Below are positions 25,457-34,433 of a stretch of 64,000 bases of DNA, piece by piece; the stretch's first letter is position 1; every line of letters begins with the position of its first letter. This DNA is from Anaerovorax sp. IOR16. Lineage in GTDB: Bacteria > Bacillota > Clostridia > Peptostreptococcales > Anaerovoracaceae. The stretch is from contig NZ_JADQTL010000009.1 in assembly GCF_017168145.1 (NCBI RefSeq), positions 1,293,775-1,357,774 on the forward strand, read 5' to 3'. The translations under genes and the position numbers were made by a program. The notes beneath the pieces are model-generated. The model saw nothing but the letters and a program-made list of their open reading frames with translations, was not told the DNA's origin and did no database searches.

Positions 25457-28400
25457 CTATTTCACAAATTCTACAATCCATTCACTGCTTTCCGGATCTT
25501 CTTTGTTAGCAGCAAATCTCATATTCAATTTCCCGGCTGTGTTTCCACTCACATCTATAATACTATTTGGAATGTTCATAGAACTGTTTGCCATAACATT
25601 TTCAAAAGTAACAACAAAACTTATAATTCCACCATCGGTTTCTAAAGAAGGCGCACTTTTAACTGTAACCGTTCCAACCGAAATGTTATCCGACAACATC
25701 TGTTGTAATACAGATTTATCCAATTTCTTTCGAGTTCCGCTTAATGCATCTAAATAATATAAAGGCTCACTGAATATAACAGACAAGGAACCATTATATT
25801 TCTTCATTACCGTTCCGTTAATTTCCGTAATGCTGGTAATCACACTTCCGTCAATGATTGACGGTGCAATCGTATCGGCTGAAGTGATTCCTGTTACAGA
25901 TACAACGGATGACCAATTTCCGTCATTTGGATTTGACATAGGATTTTTCATTACAATGAAAATATCATAAAACCGCTCCGGATTCAAATTTGTAACGGTA
26001 ATGGTTGCAGTCTCATCCTTATGAATGAAAAGTTCTCCCGAATCGATGACTCTAGAATCCGGTTTTACGTCAATTCCGGCAATCTCAGCAGGAGTCAGTG
26101 AACTTACCGTACCGGTTTCGTAAACAACCCAATAAACATCAGCATCGGCATCAATGACACCCATATCTACATAAGCTTCTGAACCACCCTGTCCTTTTTT
26201 CTGAGGATAGCCCGGCTTATAATCCGGTATCACAACAGGCTCAGTTCGAATTTCTTTTTTGTCCACTGCAGAAGCAACATTTCCTTTTGCAGTATAATAA
26301 AATTCATAATCTGTATTTGCCTTTAAATCATTTATAAATTCGGTAAATTCTACATTTGGATTTCCTACATAAAAGCTTCCTACCTTGCTGCCTTGCGGAC
26401 GAATGCTTCCATCAATCAGCTTAATCGCATCCGGTGTGGTAGCCACTGCGCCTTTTGGCGAAAGGAGCCAATACACCGTACATGACTTATCTAACATATA
26501 ATCAATTCGAATGGAGGTATCTCCTGCCGCTAATTTTGGATAATTAGAAATAAATTGCGGTGCAATTACATCAGAAAAATATTTTGTGCACTGGAGCTTT
26601 GCAGGATCACTCACAACCGAAGCTTCTAAAGAAGAGGCTTGCCCCTCAAATAACCCGTTTGCTCCGTTAAATGCTGCATCAATCAACTGTTGTCTTGTTC
26701 CGGCAATTCCTCTTACCGTTAAATTTACACGCTGATTCCAAATGCTTTTATTTTCAACACCTTCCAATTTTGTAACTTTAATCGAATATGTAGTATTCTT
26801 TAATTCATTGAACTTTGTATAACTCGTATATAAATCGGCATCCATTAAAGCCTGCAGCGAATAGTAACGGTCTGGAACCATTTCAAGACCGGTAATTATT
26901 GTTTCACTACCACTCCCATCATTAATTGAAATATCGAAGGTAACTTTCGCATCAATCTCTAATATTGTATCATAGCACAACTCTTCTGCTGCATTTTGAA
27001 TCTTAGGTTCAATTCGAAAGACCAAATCGTGACTGTCATCCTCAGACCCAATATTCTTTAAGTTTACAAAAGGTGCCATCGTCTTAAATTCAGGTAAACG
27101 AGTTACATTTCCTTGTGCATTTGCCTGCATTTTATTTGCTGCTGCATCGGCTATATTCTTTAGCTCAAAAACATACCGATTACCGCTTGCAATACGAAGT
27201 GCTGGATTATCTGCCGTTTGATCTCCCGTCGTAAAGGTTAAGATTGTTTTTCCGTCTTCCTCAGAAAACTTTGCTTGGGTGAAATCAATGCTTACCTCAG
27301 TTCTTGGGTTGTTTGATGTATTAAACAGCTTAATAAAATTGGTTAATTCAGTATTCGGAATCTGTGCAAGCATACGTTTTTCTTCTGAAGTAGCGTCATA
27401 TACAATTTCGCTAAATTCTAAACGAATATCAGAACCTACCGGAGGTTCGCCGGCTTCCGAAACCAGAGATTCATCAAAAGCAACGACAGCAGTCGGTTGA
27501 ATTTCATCCTTGGTTATAATTTCCTTCTTTAATACCGGCATTGATTTATTATCCGATTTGTCAACCAGTACAAAGTAAAGATCATAAGGTGTTTGTACTT
27601 CTAATCCACTGATAATAAAATTGCCTTCCTTATCTGCTATCGCACTTGTTTTTCCGTTCTTTAATGCATTGCTTCCATTGATAACCGCTTGCTGTGCCTC
27701 TATCGTATGTAATTCTGTCAAAGGAGGCGGAGTCGTCGGTTCATAATGCGCCGGAACCTTTGCACCTCTAGGATAAACTGCCCAATATAACGTACAGCTT
27801 TCATTTGTCATAAATTTCATCTGCACCGTTTTTTCTGTTACTGCCCCTACGATTGGATAAACCGGCTTTGAAAATTCTGGTGGTGTTACATCTTTTGTTA
27901 ATGCTTGAAGTTTAAATACTTTTGATTCATTCCCACTAGTATCTAAAATTGCCATATAAATATCATACTCGGTAGATTCCTCCAAACCATCCGCGTAGAA
28001 CGTACTTAATTCATTTTTCAAACAAGAAGCGGTTCCCATTTTTTCACTGCCAGGTACTCGCATTGGATTACGAATTAAAATATCAGCAGTTGGAGCAACA
28101 CTGTTTTTCGGTAAAACGGCCCAATAGATTGTCCCATCTTTTGTTGAAACTGCTTCAAATTTTAATTTATGCCCTTCATCATAATAAAGAGCCTCTGCTT
28201 TTGGATATCCCGTAATCATAGCAGGTATCACGTTATCAACAGTTTGAAACGTATCATATTCCAAATCGGAAATATTCTCTCGGAAGTCCTCTAAAATTGC
28301 ATAAAAAGTATAGTCCACACCACTTTTTAATCCAGAAACCTTTACCGCAACCTCTTTTTCTGCTGCCACACCTAAATTGCCGGATTTAATAGCACCTTTA

Positions 28401-29908
28401 TCTTTTTTAGGGTTCATTAATTCTTCATCAGAAGGTCTGTCACTATCTGATAGCTTTATCATCCAATAGATTTTTCCGGGTTTATTTGCTTTCAGCAAGG
28501 CTGTAATATTTGTTGCTTCAATCTCATCGACATCTGGATATCCACCCCAAATTTCAGGATCTTCCTTGTCCAACTCCGCATCTGAGCTAGTCATTTCTTT
28601 TCCATTAATATTCGCCGTAACCCCTGGTCTTATTGTAATTTCATTCGGCAAAGATTCAATCTTTGTTCCATCGGTCATGATAATTACATAGTCAATTTCA
28701 CCTAATCCACTTACCACAGTACCAACATCAGTATACAGCTCCTCTGTATATGTTTTGTCTTCCAAATAAACAGTACTTTTTTGTGCAACCTCATCTACAA
28801 CTAAACGTTCAATACTACCCGCTCTTAAGGAGAGATGATTTTCCTGTCCTAATATCTTTACCGTATCAAATTCTCCTGCTAAATCCAATATTGTTTTTGC
28901 CGGGCCATCTAGTTCAATGTCTTCAAATGCTTCGTAACTTCTTCCTCTTTCCTCTAAAAAAGCATCACTGCGAACAATTGTATTTTTGATTGTTGTATCC
29001 CCTTCAGCAATTAAACTTAACTTTTTATCATGTCCAACATCAATGATGACTCTGTTAAAATCACAATCGTTTGCAATGATACTACTTTCTCCGGTATTGC
29101 TTTCACCACAGCCTGAAATAATAACGTCTCCAAGTACCTTTACATTATCAAGTGTTACATATCCAGGTCCTACTCCTTCTGTTATGTACAAATCACCATA
29201 AATTGTCGTGTCTCTGAGTCCTGCTCCGGTTTTAGCCAAAGTCACATTGCCGTTGATGTAATTAACTCGTACCATACGGGATTCGTTTACAATTTCTCCT
29301 GACATATCAGACAAAATCTTAGCAACCTCTGCACGCGTGATATCTTTTTGTGGTTTAAAGGTTCGATCTGCAAAACCTGAAATAAAACCCTTCGCTGTTG
29401 CCGCAAAAATACTGCCCTTACTCCAATTATTAAATTTTTTTGAATCAGCAAACGTCAAAGAATCTATATTTTTCTCTTCTATTTTTACTGCACGGCATAA
29501 AAGTGTTACTGCTTGTTCCCTTGTTAACGGTAATTCTGGCCCTGCTGTGCTTGGTCCCGTACCGGCTAAATAACCCTGATTTGCTGCAATCGAGATATCA
29601 TCCGCATACCAAGCAGTTTTCGGTACATCTGAAAATGTTTTTTTACCTTTTTGAGTAAAACCAAATGAACGATTTACCATAGCTGCAAATTCTGCACGGG
29701 TAATGTTTCTTTCCGGATGCAAGTTCCCTGCAGCATCACCTCGCATAATATTGCGGCTCACTAAATTATTTAAGTAAGGTTCTGCCCAACTCGCACCATA
29801 AACAGATGAGGTCATTACTCTCCCTATCGGTAAAATGGGATTTAAGAAAATAGTGACGACTGAAATAAAAGCGATAAATTTTTTAAACCATTCTTTTTTG
29901 CTTATCAT
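25457..29908 (-). CDS. Large SLH-domain surface protein with repeated Ig/fibronectin-like modules
   Basis: A 1483-residue secreted protein. It has a signal peptide (KKEWFKKFIAFISVVTIF, about residues 4-40), three SLH repeats up to about residue 210 (ITRAEFAAMVNR, LTREQAVTLLCRA, ITRAEVAKILSDM) that anchor to wall polymers, then a beta-helix-like stretch (about 215-330). The remainder has at least five modules whose first strand carries YW (KIYWMI, TIYWAV, TLYWAV, TVYWLL, DVYWVV) near residues 481, 594, 708, 1146 and 1260, about 114 residues apart. Its ATG overlaps the PilZ gene stop. No enzymatic domain is recognised; an adhesion or cell-surface structural role is an inference. Confidence 0.88.
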   Translation of the reverse strand: MISKKEWFKKFIAFISVVTIFLNPILPIGRVMTSSVYGASWAEPYLNNLVSRNIMRGDAAGNLHPERNITRAEFAAMVNRSFGFTQKGKKTFSDVPKTAWYADDISIAANQGYLAGTGPSTAGPELPLTREQAVTLLCRAVKIEEKNIDSLTFADSKKFNNWSKGSIFAATAKGFISGFADRTFKPQKDITRAEVAKILSDMSGEIVNESRMVRVNYINGNVTLAKTGAGLRDTTIYGDLYITEGVGPGYVTLDNVKVLGDVIISGCGESNTGESSIIANDCDFNRVIIDVGHDKKLSLIAEGDTTIKNTIVRSDAFLEERGRSYEAFEDIELDGPAKTILDLAGEFDTVKILGQENHLSLRAGSIERLVVDEVAQKSTVYLEDKTYTEELYTDVGTVVSGLGEIDYVIIMTDGTKIESLPNEITIRPGVTANINGKEMTSSDAELDKEDPEIWGGYPDVDEIEATNITALLKANKPGKIYWMIKLSDSDRPSDEELMNPKKDKGAIKSGNLGVAAEKEVAVKVSGLKSGVDYTFYAILEDFRENISDLEYDTFQTVDNVIPAMITGYPKAEALYYDEGHKLKFEAVSTKDGTIYWAVLPKNSVAPTADILIRNPMRVPGSEKMGTASCLKNELSTFYADGLEESTEYDIYMAILDTSGNESKVFKLQALTKDVTPPEFSKPVYPIVGAVTEKTVQMKFMTNESCTLYWAVYPRGAKVPAHYEPTTPPPLTELHTIEAQQAVINGSNALKNGKTSAIADKEGNFIISGLEVQTPYDLYFVLVDKSDNKSMPVLKKEIITKDEIQPTAVVAFDESLVSEAGEPPVGSDIRLEFSEIVYDATSEEKRMLAQIPNTELTNFIKLFNTSNNPRTEVSIDFTQAKFSEEDGKTILTFTTGDQTADNPALRIASGNRYVFELKNIADAAANKMQANAQGNVTRLPEFKTMAPFVNLKNIGSEDDSHDLVFRIEPKIQNAAEELCYDTILEIDAKVTFDISINDGSGSETIITGLEMVPDRYYSLQALMDADLYTSYTKFNELKNTTYSIKVTKLEGVENKSIWNQRVNLTVRGIAGTRQQLIDAAFNGANGLFEGQASSLEASVVSDPAKLQCTKYFSDVIAPQFISNYPKLAAGDTSIRIDYMLDKSCTVYWLLSPKGAVATTPDAIKLIDGSIRPQGSKVGSFYVGNPNVEFTEFINDLKANTDYEFYYTAKGNVASAVDKKEIRTEPVVIPDYKPGYPQKKGQGGSEAYVDMGVIDADADVYWVVYETGTVSSLTPAEIAGIDVKPDSRVIDSGELFIHKDETATITVTNLNPERFYDIFIVMKNPMSNPNDGNWSSVVSVTGITSADTIAPSIIDGSVITSITEINGTVMKKYNGSLSVIFSEPLYYLDALSGTRKKLDKSVLQQMLSDNISVGTVTVKSAPSLETDGGIISFVVTFENVMANSSMNIPNSIIDVSGNTAGKLNMRFAANKEDPESSEWIVEFVK

Positions 29909-30648
29909 GATTTTACCTCCTCAGCTTGTGTTTGTTTTTCTTTCTCTAATTCTTTCATTAATGCTCGTAACTCTTCTTCTCTTTCTAATTCTTCTTTTAA
30001 TGCCTTTCGCTCTTCTCGTTCTTTATCGAATACAAACTTGCGGATAATCATTTCATCCATTTTCTTTAATCCGTTAAACTGACCCCCACAGTTTATCTTT
30101 CCATTTTCCATTTCCATAAACCATCGCAAAACAAAACGTAAAGTAATGGAAGTATCTCCTCCATCAAAAACTGTTTGATACTCCTCATTTAGTATTAATT
30201 TATCGATATCTTCTTTATTTGCATAAAACCCAATTCCACCTGCACTAATATCTCTTAAAGTAATCTTTATTTCCTCTGGAATATCAACGGAAAGACAGCA
30301 AAGTTCACTTTCTGCAACAAACTTTGCTTTTACATCTTTTCTTCTTTGAAGATTTCCTCTTTCTTTTAATTCACGAATGTGTATACGCTCTTTTAATATG
30401 TAAGAAATAATTCCTGTATATAACACTACGCCTTTATTTCCTGCCAAAACACGAAGCTCAACCAATTTTCCTTCCCAAAGACGTTCTTCAATTTCGCTTT
30501 CAATTTCTTCCTCAGCTTTATCTTGTAAATTAATATTTAAAATAGCTTCTTTTTCAATATCTAATTCTAGTACAAATGCCGGTATCGGTTCTTTTTTTGT
30601 CCAGTCGCATATAAAAGCTTTCACAAGTGTGGTGTTTCGTTTTTCCAA
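29905..30648 (-). CDS. PilZ-domain protein (YcgR-like architecture)
   Basis: About 247 residues: an N-terminal beta-rich domain (1-110), a PilZ domain (about 115-220) and a charged C-terminal coiled coil rich in Glu/Lys (220-247). PilZ proteins bind cyclic di-GMP through RxxxR and (D/N)xSxxG. The second motif is clear, DISAGGIGF. The first reads QRRKDVK, with Lys at the last position, so binding is plausible but not assured. The TTG at 30648 has AAGGA about nine bases upstream; another TTG at 30654 is too close. It overlaps the SLH gene by four bases (ATGA), indicating coupled translation. Confidence 0.78.
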   Translation of the reverse strand: MEKRNTTLVKAFICDWTKKEPIPAFVLELDIEKEAILNINLQDKAEEEIESEIEERLWEGKLVELRVLAGNKGVVLYTGIISYILKERIHIRELKERGNLQRRKDVKAKFVAESELCCLSVDIPEEIKITLRDISAGGIGFYANKEDIDKLILNEEYQTVFDGGDTSITLRFVLRWFMEMENGKINCGGQFNGLKKMDEMIIRKFVFDKEREERKALKEELEREEELRALMKELEKEKQTQAEEVKS

Positions 30649-30697
30649 AGTCAAATTCCTTTCTATCCCTGCTATTGCAATATTAGTTTTTTACTGA

Positions 30698-31039
30698 TTA
30701 GATTAGAAAAAACTCAAAAACTGCCTGCCTTATAGGATCCGCAGAAAATACAAAAATCACAAATACAATCGCAATACACCCAATCCCAAAAATAATATTT
30801 TTTATTGCCTTCTTAAATAGTCTTAGTTTTCGCTGAGAAATTTCACGTTTCTCCAGTTTATCTATCTTTTGATAAAGTTTATCATCAAGTTCTTTTGGTA
30901 CAAAAATAGTATGTGGTCTTTTTTTAGCTCTTCGATATTCTTCAAGATAGTCTTCTGCAACAAACTGAGCTGCATATTCAAGCACCACATCGGCCATCTT
31001 TTGGGATGTTTTCTTATACTCCTCATCAAATGTCTTCAA
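30698..31039 (-). CDS. Short single-span membrane protein, probable truncated anti-sigma factor
   Basis: A 113-residue protein: a charged cytoplasmic N-terminal part of about 80 residues, one transmembrane helix (FGIGCIAIVFVIFVFSA, about 86-102), and about ten residues outside. It begins with TTG directly after the sigma factor stop (TAATTG), with GAGGGG upstream, so it is coupled to it. Clostridial ECF sigma factors are usually followed by anti-sigma proteins of this layout with a DUF4367-like outer domain; the final DPIRQAVFEFF resembles the junction into that domain, which is missing here. The function is inferred from context. Confidence 0.6.
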   Translation of the reverse strand: MKTFDEEYKKTSQKMADVVLEYAAQFVAEDYLEEYRRAKKRPHTIFVPKELDDKLYQKIDKLEKREISQRKLRLFKKAIKNIIFGIGCIAIVFVIFVFSADPIRQAVFEFFLI

Positions 31040-31597
31040 TTAAGCTCGCCCCTCTCTTTCCAATATCAGTTTAGCCAGTTTACGTTTAATTTTATAGATA
31101 CGTACCTGAATATTATCCATTGAAATTTCAAATCGGCGAGCCGCATCTTTTTTAGAAAATCCTATGAAAAATAAGAAAAAAAGCAATTCTTTTTCTCTTA
31201 ATAATAATTTATCTGTATATTTGGCCAAATCTGCAACCATTTCATTTCTTGCTAATACTTGATCTACATCAAAATCTTCTTTTCCGAAAAATCCATCATC
31301 TATCTCTGGGGAATCCGGAATCCCCATTTTCGCTCTAGCCTCTTGATAGACTTCTTCAAGCACACTCCTTAAATTAGCAATCAAAAATGCCTGTGCTTTA
31401 AAAGAGTTTGGCTTTTCAATATATTTCATATTATTAAAAGCACGGGAAAAAGTTTCTTCTACAACACAAATCGCTAATTCTTCATCCCCGTTAAGCTTTT
31501 CAATTGCAATCTTATAAATAACTTCCTTATGCCGTTCATAAAGTTGTTCATATTTGTACTCGGATTTCTCCTCAATGGTTACATAAGCAGATTCCAA
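31040..31597 (-). CDS. ECF-like sigma-70 family RNA polymerase sigma factor
   Basis: About 185 residues. Region 2 is weakly conserved (LYERHKEVIYKIAIEKLNGDEE), and region 4 is a helix-turn-helix (FFIGFSKKDAARRFEISMDN). I place the start at a TTG, 31597, with GAGAGG eight bases upstream; the frame stays open upstream but those codons run through the promoters and into cheA, and lack a ribosome site. It heads an operon with the short membrane protein, the PilZ protein and the SLH protein, which are its likely targets or partners. Confidence 0.75.
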   Translation of the reverse strand: MESAYVTIEEKSEYKYEQLYERHKEVIYKIAIEKLNGDEELAICVVEETFSRAFNNMKYIEKPNSFKAQAFLIANLRSVLEEVYQEARAKMGIPDSPEIDDGFFGKEDFDVDQVLARNEMVADLAKYTDKLLLREKELLFFLFFIGFSKKDAARRFEISMDNIQVRIYKIKRKLAKLILEREGRA

Positions 31598-31644
31598 ATG
31601 TGCTTCCTCTCTTTCATAAAAAAATTGTATTGACTTATATTTTT

Positions 31645-31674
31645 TTGTTGGATTATATGATTTTATGGTATAAT
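31645..31674 (+). promoter_or_regulatory. Extended -10 promoter for the cheA operon
   Basis: On the plus strand TGGTATAAT forms an extended -10 (TATAAT at 31669-31674) with TTGTTG 18 bases upstream (31645-31650). Transcription would start near 31681, leaving a leader of about 160 bases before cheA. A second pair, TTGACT-N17-TTATAT at 31630-31658, also points the same way. Confidence 0.6.
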
Positions 31675-31693
31675 ACTTCCAATATAATAAAAT

Positions 31694-31722
31694 ATTATAT
31701 CGTATCCTTTTATTAGGTTCAA
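31694..31722 (-). promoter_or_regulatory. Sigma-A promoter of the sigma-factor/PilZ/SLH operon
   Basis: On the minus strand TTGAAC (31717-31722) and TATAAT (31694-31699) are 17 bases apart. The start would fall near 31687, 90 bases before the TTG start of the sigma factor. It faces the cheA promoter: the two -10 boxes are only 19 bases apart and each transcript crosses the other promoter. Confidence 0.65.
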
Positions 31723-31843
31723 TCATTCTCACAATATTCCATTCATTTTTATTGTATGAATATTTTTTCAAAGCGATAAAAATAAATGATGCGAGACGTA
31801 TGAAGTAATTTTCTATATTAGTAGACAAGGCGGTGTAACGATT

Positions 31844-33928
31844 ATGGACAACAGTATGCAAAATATGCTAGACATGTATTTGTACGAAACAAATACACTC
31901 ATTGAACAACTCGACGAAATTCTATTAAACGCGGAACAAGAAGGGGATTTCAGTCAAGATGCTGTAAACGAAATTTTTCGTATCATGCACACAATTAAAG
32001 GTTCTTCAGCTATGATGCAATTCAATAGCTTATCTGCATTATCCCACCAGATAGAAAATTTATTTTTCTTTATTCGAGAAAATAATATAAATCAAGAATT
32101 TGGCCATGACTTGTTTGATTTATTATTTAAGGCAAGCGATTTTATTAAATCACAAGTCGTGCAAATAGAAAATAATGAACCTTTGAACGAAGAAATCTCT
32201 GATCTGGTATCAGATATTGACAGTTTTCTCCAACAAATTAAAGGTAAGACTGAGTCAGAAATAGAAATACAAGCTTCAAAAACAAATACTGAAGTTGTTG
32301 ATATAGCAGAAGAAAATCAAGATACAATGCTCGCTATTAAAGTTTTCTTTGATGAAGAATGCGGAATGGAAAATCTACGTTCCTTTATGTTAATTACAGC
32401 TATGCAGGATGTCTGTGGTCCATTTTCCTATGATCCACAAAATGTAGAAAATGATCCAACAACATCAACATATATCATTGAGAATGGATTTACACTTTAT
32501 TTCAACAATCGTGAAGATTTGGATGCAGCCGTAAGTATTTTAAAAACTTCACTTAACATTCGAACCTATGAAATACTACATAATCAGCCAGAAGAAAAAA
32601 AAGCAGAAGCAACAAAAAATACAGAAGAAGATTCCCCTTCTTTGAAGGAAGAAAAACATTCAAATCAAATTGAGACAAAAAAAGCTCCTGCATCAAAAAA
32701 GAAAACAGAAGACGCTCCAATACATCTTTCTTCAGGCAAACAAAGTTTGATTAGTGTTAATCTTTCAAAATTAGATCGTTTAATGGATATAGTAGGAGAA
32801 ATAGTTATTACCGAATCTATGGTTACCTCTTGTCCAGATTTACAAGGGTTTAAACTTGATAATTTCACGAAATCGGCTCGTCAGTTACGTAAATTAACGG
32901 ATGATTTACAAGATACCGCAATGTCAATTCGCATGGTGCCTGTTTCCAGTGTATTCCAGAAGATGAACCGAATAGTAAGAGATATGAGCCAAGCGTTAGG
33001 CAAAGAAGCACGGTTGGTATCCATTGGAGCAGATACCGAGGTTGACAAAACAATTGTAGACAGCATTGGAGACCCAATTATGCACATGGTTCGTAATTCT
33101 ATGGATCATGGCTTAGAAGAAAATGTAGAAGAAAGAATTGCACGAGGAAAAGACCCACAAGGTACCATTACTTTAAAAGCAGAGCATACCGGAAGCGAAG
33201 TAATCATTACAATCAGTGATGACGGACAGGGCATTGACGCTGAAAAAGTACTTGCAAAAGCAAGAGACCGGGGCCTTCTTACAAAACCTGAAAACGAATA
33301 CTCCCAAAGAGAAGTGCTTCAACTACTCTTATTGCCTGGTTTTTCTACCAACGATGAAGTTACGGAATATTCCGGTAGAGGTGTTGGCATGGATGTAGTT
33401 AAGAAAAACATTGAAAAAGTCGGCGGTATTGTAACAATGACCAGCGAAGAAGGTAAAGGAACCTCTACCATCTTTAAGATTCCTTTGACCTTAGCAATCG
33501 TTGATGGTATGGAAATTTCCGTTGGAAATTCTGTCTTTACCATTCCAATTCATAATATCCGTCAATCCTTTAAAATCAATGAAGAAGACATTGTACATGA
33601 TGCCGGGCAGGGTGAAATGATTCGAAAAATGGATAATTTTTATCCTATTATAAGATTGAATGAATTTTTCTCTATTCCATCAAAATCAGAAACAGTTAGT
33701 GATGGAATTATGATATGGGTAGAAGCCGGAGAAAAATCCTATTGCTTATTTGTCGATGAACTCTTAGGAGAACAACAAGTGGTTGTAAAACCGCTACCAA
33801 CTTACTTAAGTACATATAATATAAAGGATTCAGGAATAGCTGGTTGTACCATCTTAGGTGACGGAAATATTAGTATTATCTTAGATATTATCAATCTTCA
33901 CACTGCAGCGATCGGAGGTGCATTATAA
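31844..33928 (+). CDS. cheA: Chemotaxis histidine kinase CheA
   Basis: A 694-residue kinase with the full domain order: P1 phosphotransfer (His about residue 49 in RIMHTIKGSSAMM), P2 CheY-binding (about 160-245), an acidic Lys/Glu linker, P3 dimerisation (about 300-360), P4 ATPase (HMVRNSMDHGLEENVE, DDGQGID, GRGVGMDVV) and P5 CheW-like (550-690). It autophosphorylates under receptor control and feeds CheY, CheB and CheV. The ATG is preceded by GGCGGTG. The stop overlaps the cheW start by one base. Confidence 0.96.
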   Translation: MDNSMQNMLDMYLYETNTLIEQLDEILLNAEQEGDFSQDAVNEIFRIMHTIKGSSAMMQFNSLSALSHQIENLFFFIRENNINQEFGHDLFDLLFKASDFIKSQVVQIENNEPLNEEISDLVSDIDSFLQQIKGKTESEIEIQASKTNTEVVDIAEENQDTMLAIKVFFDEECGMENLRSFMLITAMQDVCGPFSYDPQNVENDPTTSTYIIENGFTLYFNNREDLDAAVSILKTSLNIRTYEILHNQPEEKKAEATKNTEEDSPSLKEEKHSNQIETKKAPASKKKTEDAPIHLSSGKQSLISVNLSKLDRLMDIVGEIVITESMVTSCPDLQGFKLDNFTKSARQLRKLTDDLQDTAMSIRMVPVSSVFQKMNRIVRDMSQALGKEARLVSIGADTEVDKTIVDSIGDPIMHMVRNSMDHGLEENVEERIARGKDPQGTITLKAEHTGSEVIITISDDGQGIDAEKVLAKARDRGLLTKPENEYSQREVLQLLLLPGFSTNDEVTEYSGRGVGMDVVKKNIEKVGGIVTMTSEEGKGTSTIFKIPLTLAIVDGMEISVGNSVFTIPIHNIRQSFKINEEDIVHDAGQGEMIRKMDNFYPIIRLNEFFSIPSKSETVSDGIMIWVEAGEKSYCLFVDELLGEQQVVVKPLPTYLSTYNIKDSGIAGCTILGDGNISIILDIINLHTAAIGGAL

Positions 33929-34422
33929 TGACTAACCTATCACAAATGACAAATGAAATTGATATTGATTTTGATGAAGATCTTGAGCAATCAAAAGACA
34001 GCACTGAAACATCAAAAAAGTTTTTAGCCTTTATATCGGATGGTCTTCATTTTGCAATTGATGCAGATTCAGTCATCGAAATCATTAATGGGCATTCCAT
34101 TACCCATCTGCCAAAAACGCCTGACTTTATTAAAGGTATTATTAATTTGCGTGGTCAAATTATTCCTATTATGGATATGCGTTTAAGAATGAATCGTGCA
34201 GAAATTGAATATGGTAGAGAAGCTTGCATTATAGTTATTTCAGTTGATAATATTTCAATTGGACTATTAGTAGAGAGTGTCTCTCAAATGCTTGATATTT
34301 ATGAATCACAGATTTGTGCACCGCCATTAAGTACACATCAAGATATGGTAAACGGTATTGCAAGAATCAATAATATTGTTTATCTCCTTCTTGATTGTCA
34401 CCTACTTCTTGGCATTAACTAA
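33928..34422 (+). CDS. cheW: Chemotaxis coupling protein CheW
   Basis: A 164-residue adaptor between receptors and CheA. The CheW fold is clear in FAIDADSVIEII, TPDFIKGIINLRGQIIPIMD and IGLLVESVSQMLDI. About 30 extra acidic residues precede the domain. It starts on the overlapping TAATG of cheA, so translation is coupled, and ends 11 bases before cheR. Confidence 0.95.
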   Translation: MTNLSQMTNEIDIDFDEDLEQSKDSTETSKKFLAFISDGLHFAIDADSVIEIINGHSITHLPKTPDFIKGIINLRGQIIPIMDMRLRMNRAEIEYGREACIIVISVDNISIGLLVESVSQMLDIYESQICAPPLSTHQDMVNGIARINNIVYLLLDCHLLLGIN

Positions 34423-34433
34423 CAGAGGTAATT

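Noticed and set aside
31598..31861. Upstream extension of the sigma-factor reading frame by 88 codons
   Set aside because: It runs through two promoters and into cheA, has no ribosome site at its first codon, and the added residues do not resemble sigma region 1 or 2; the TTG at 31597 has a good site.
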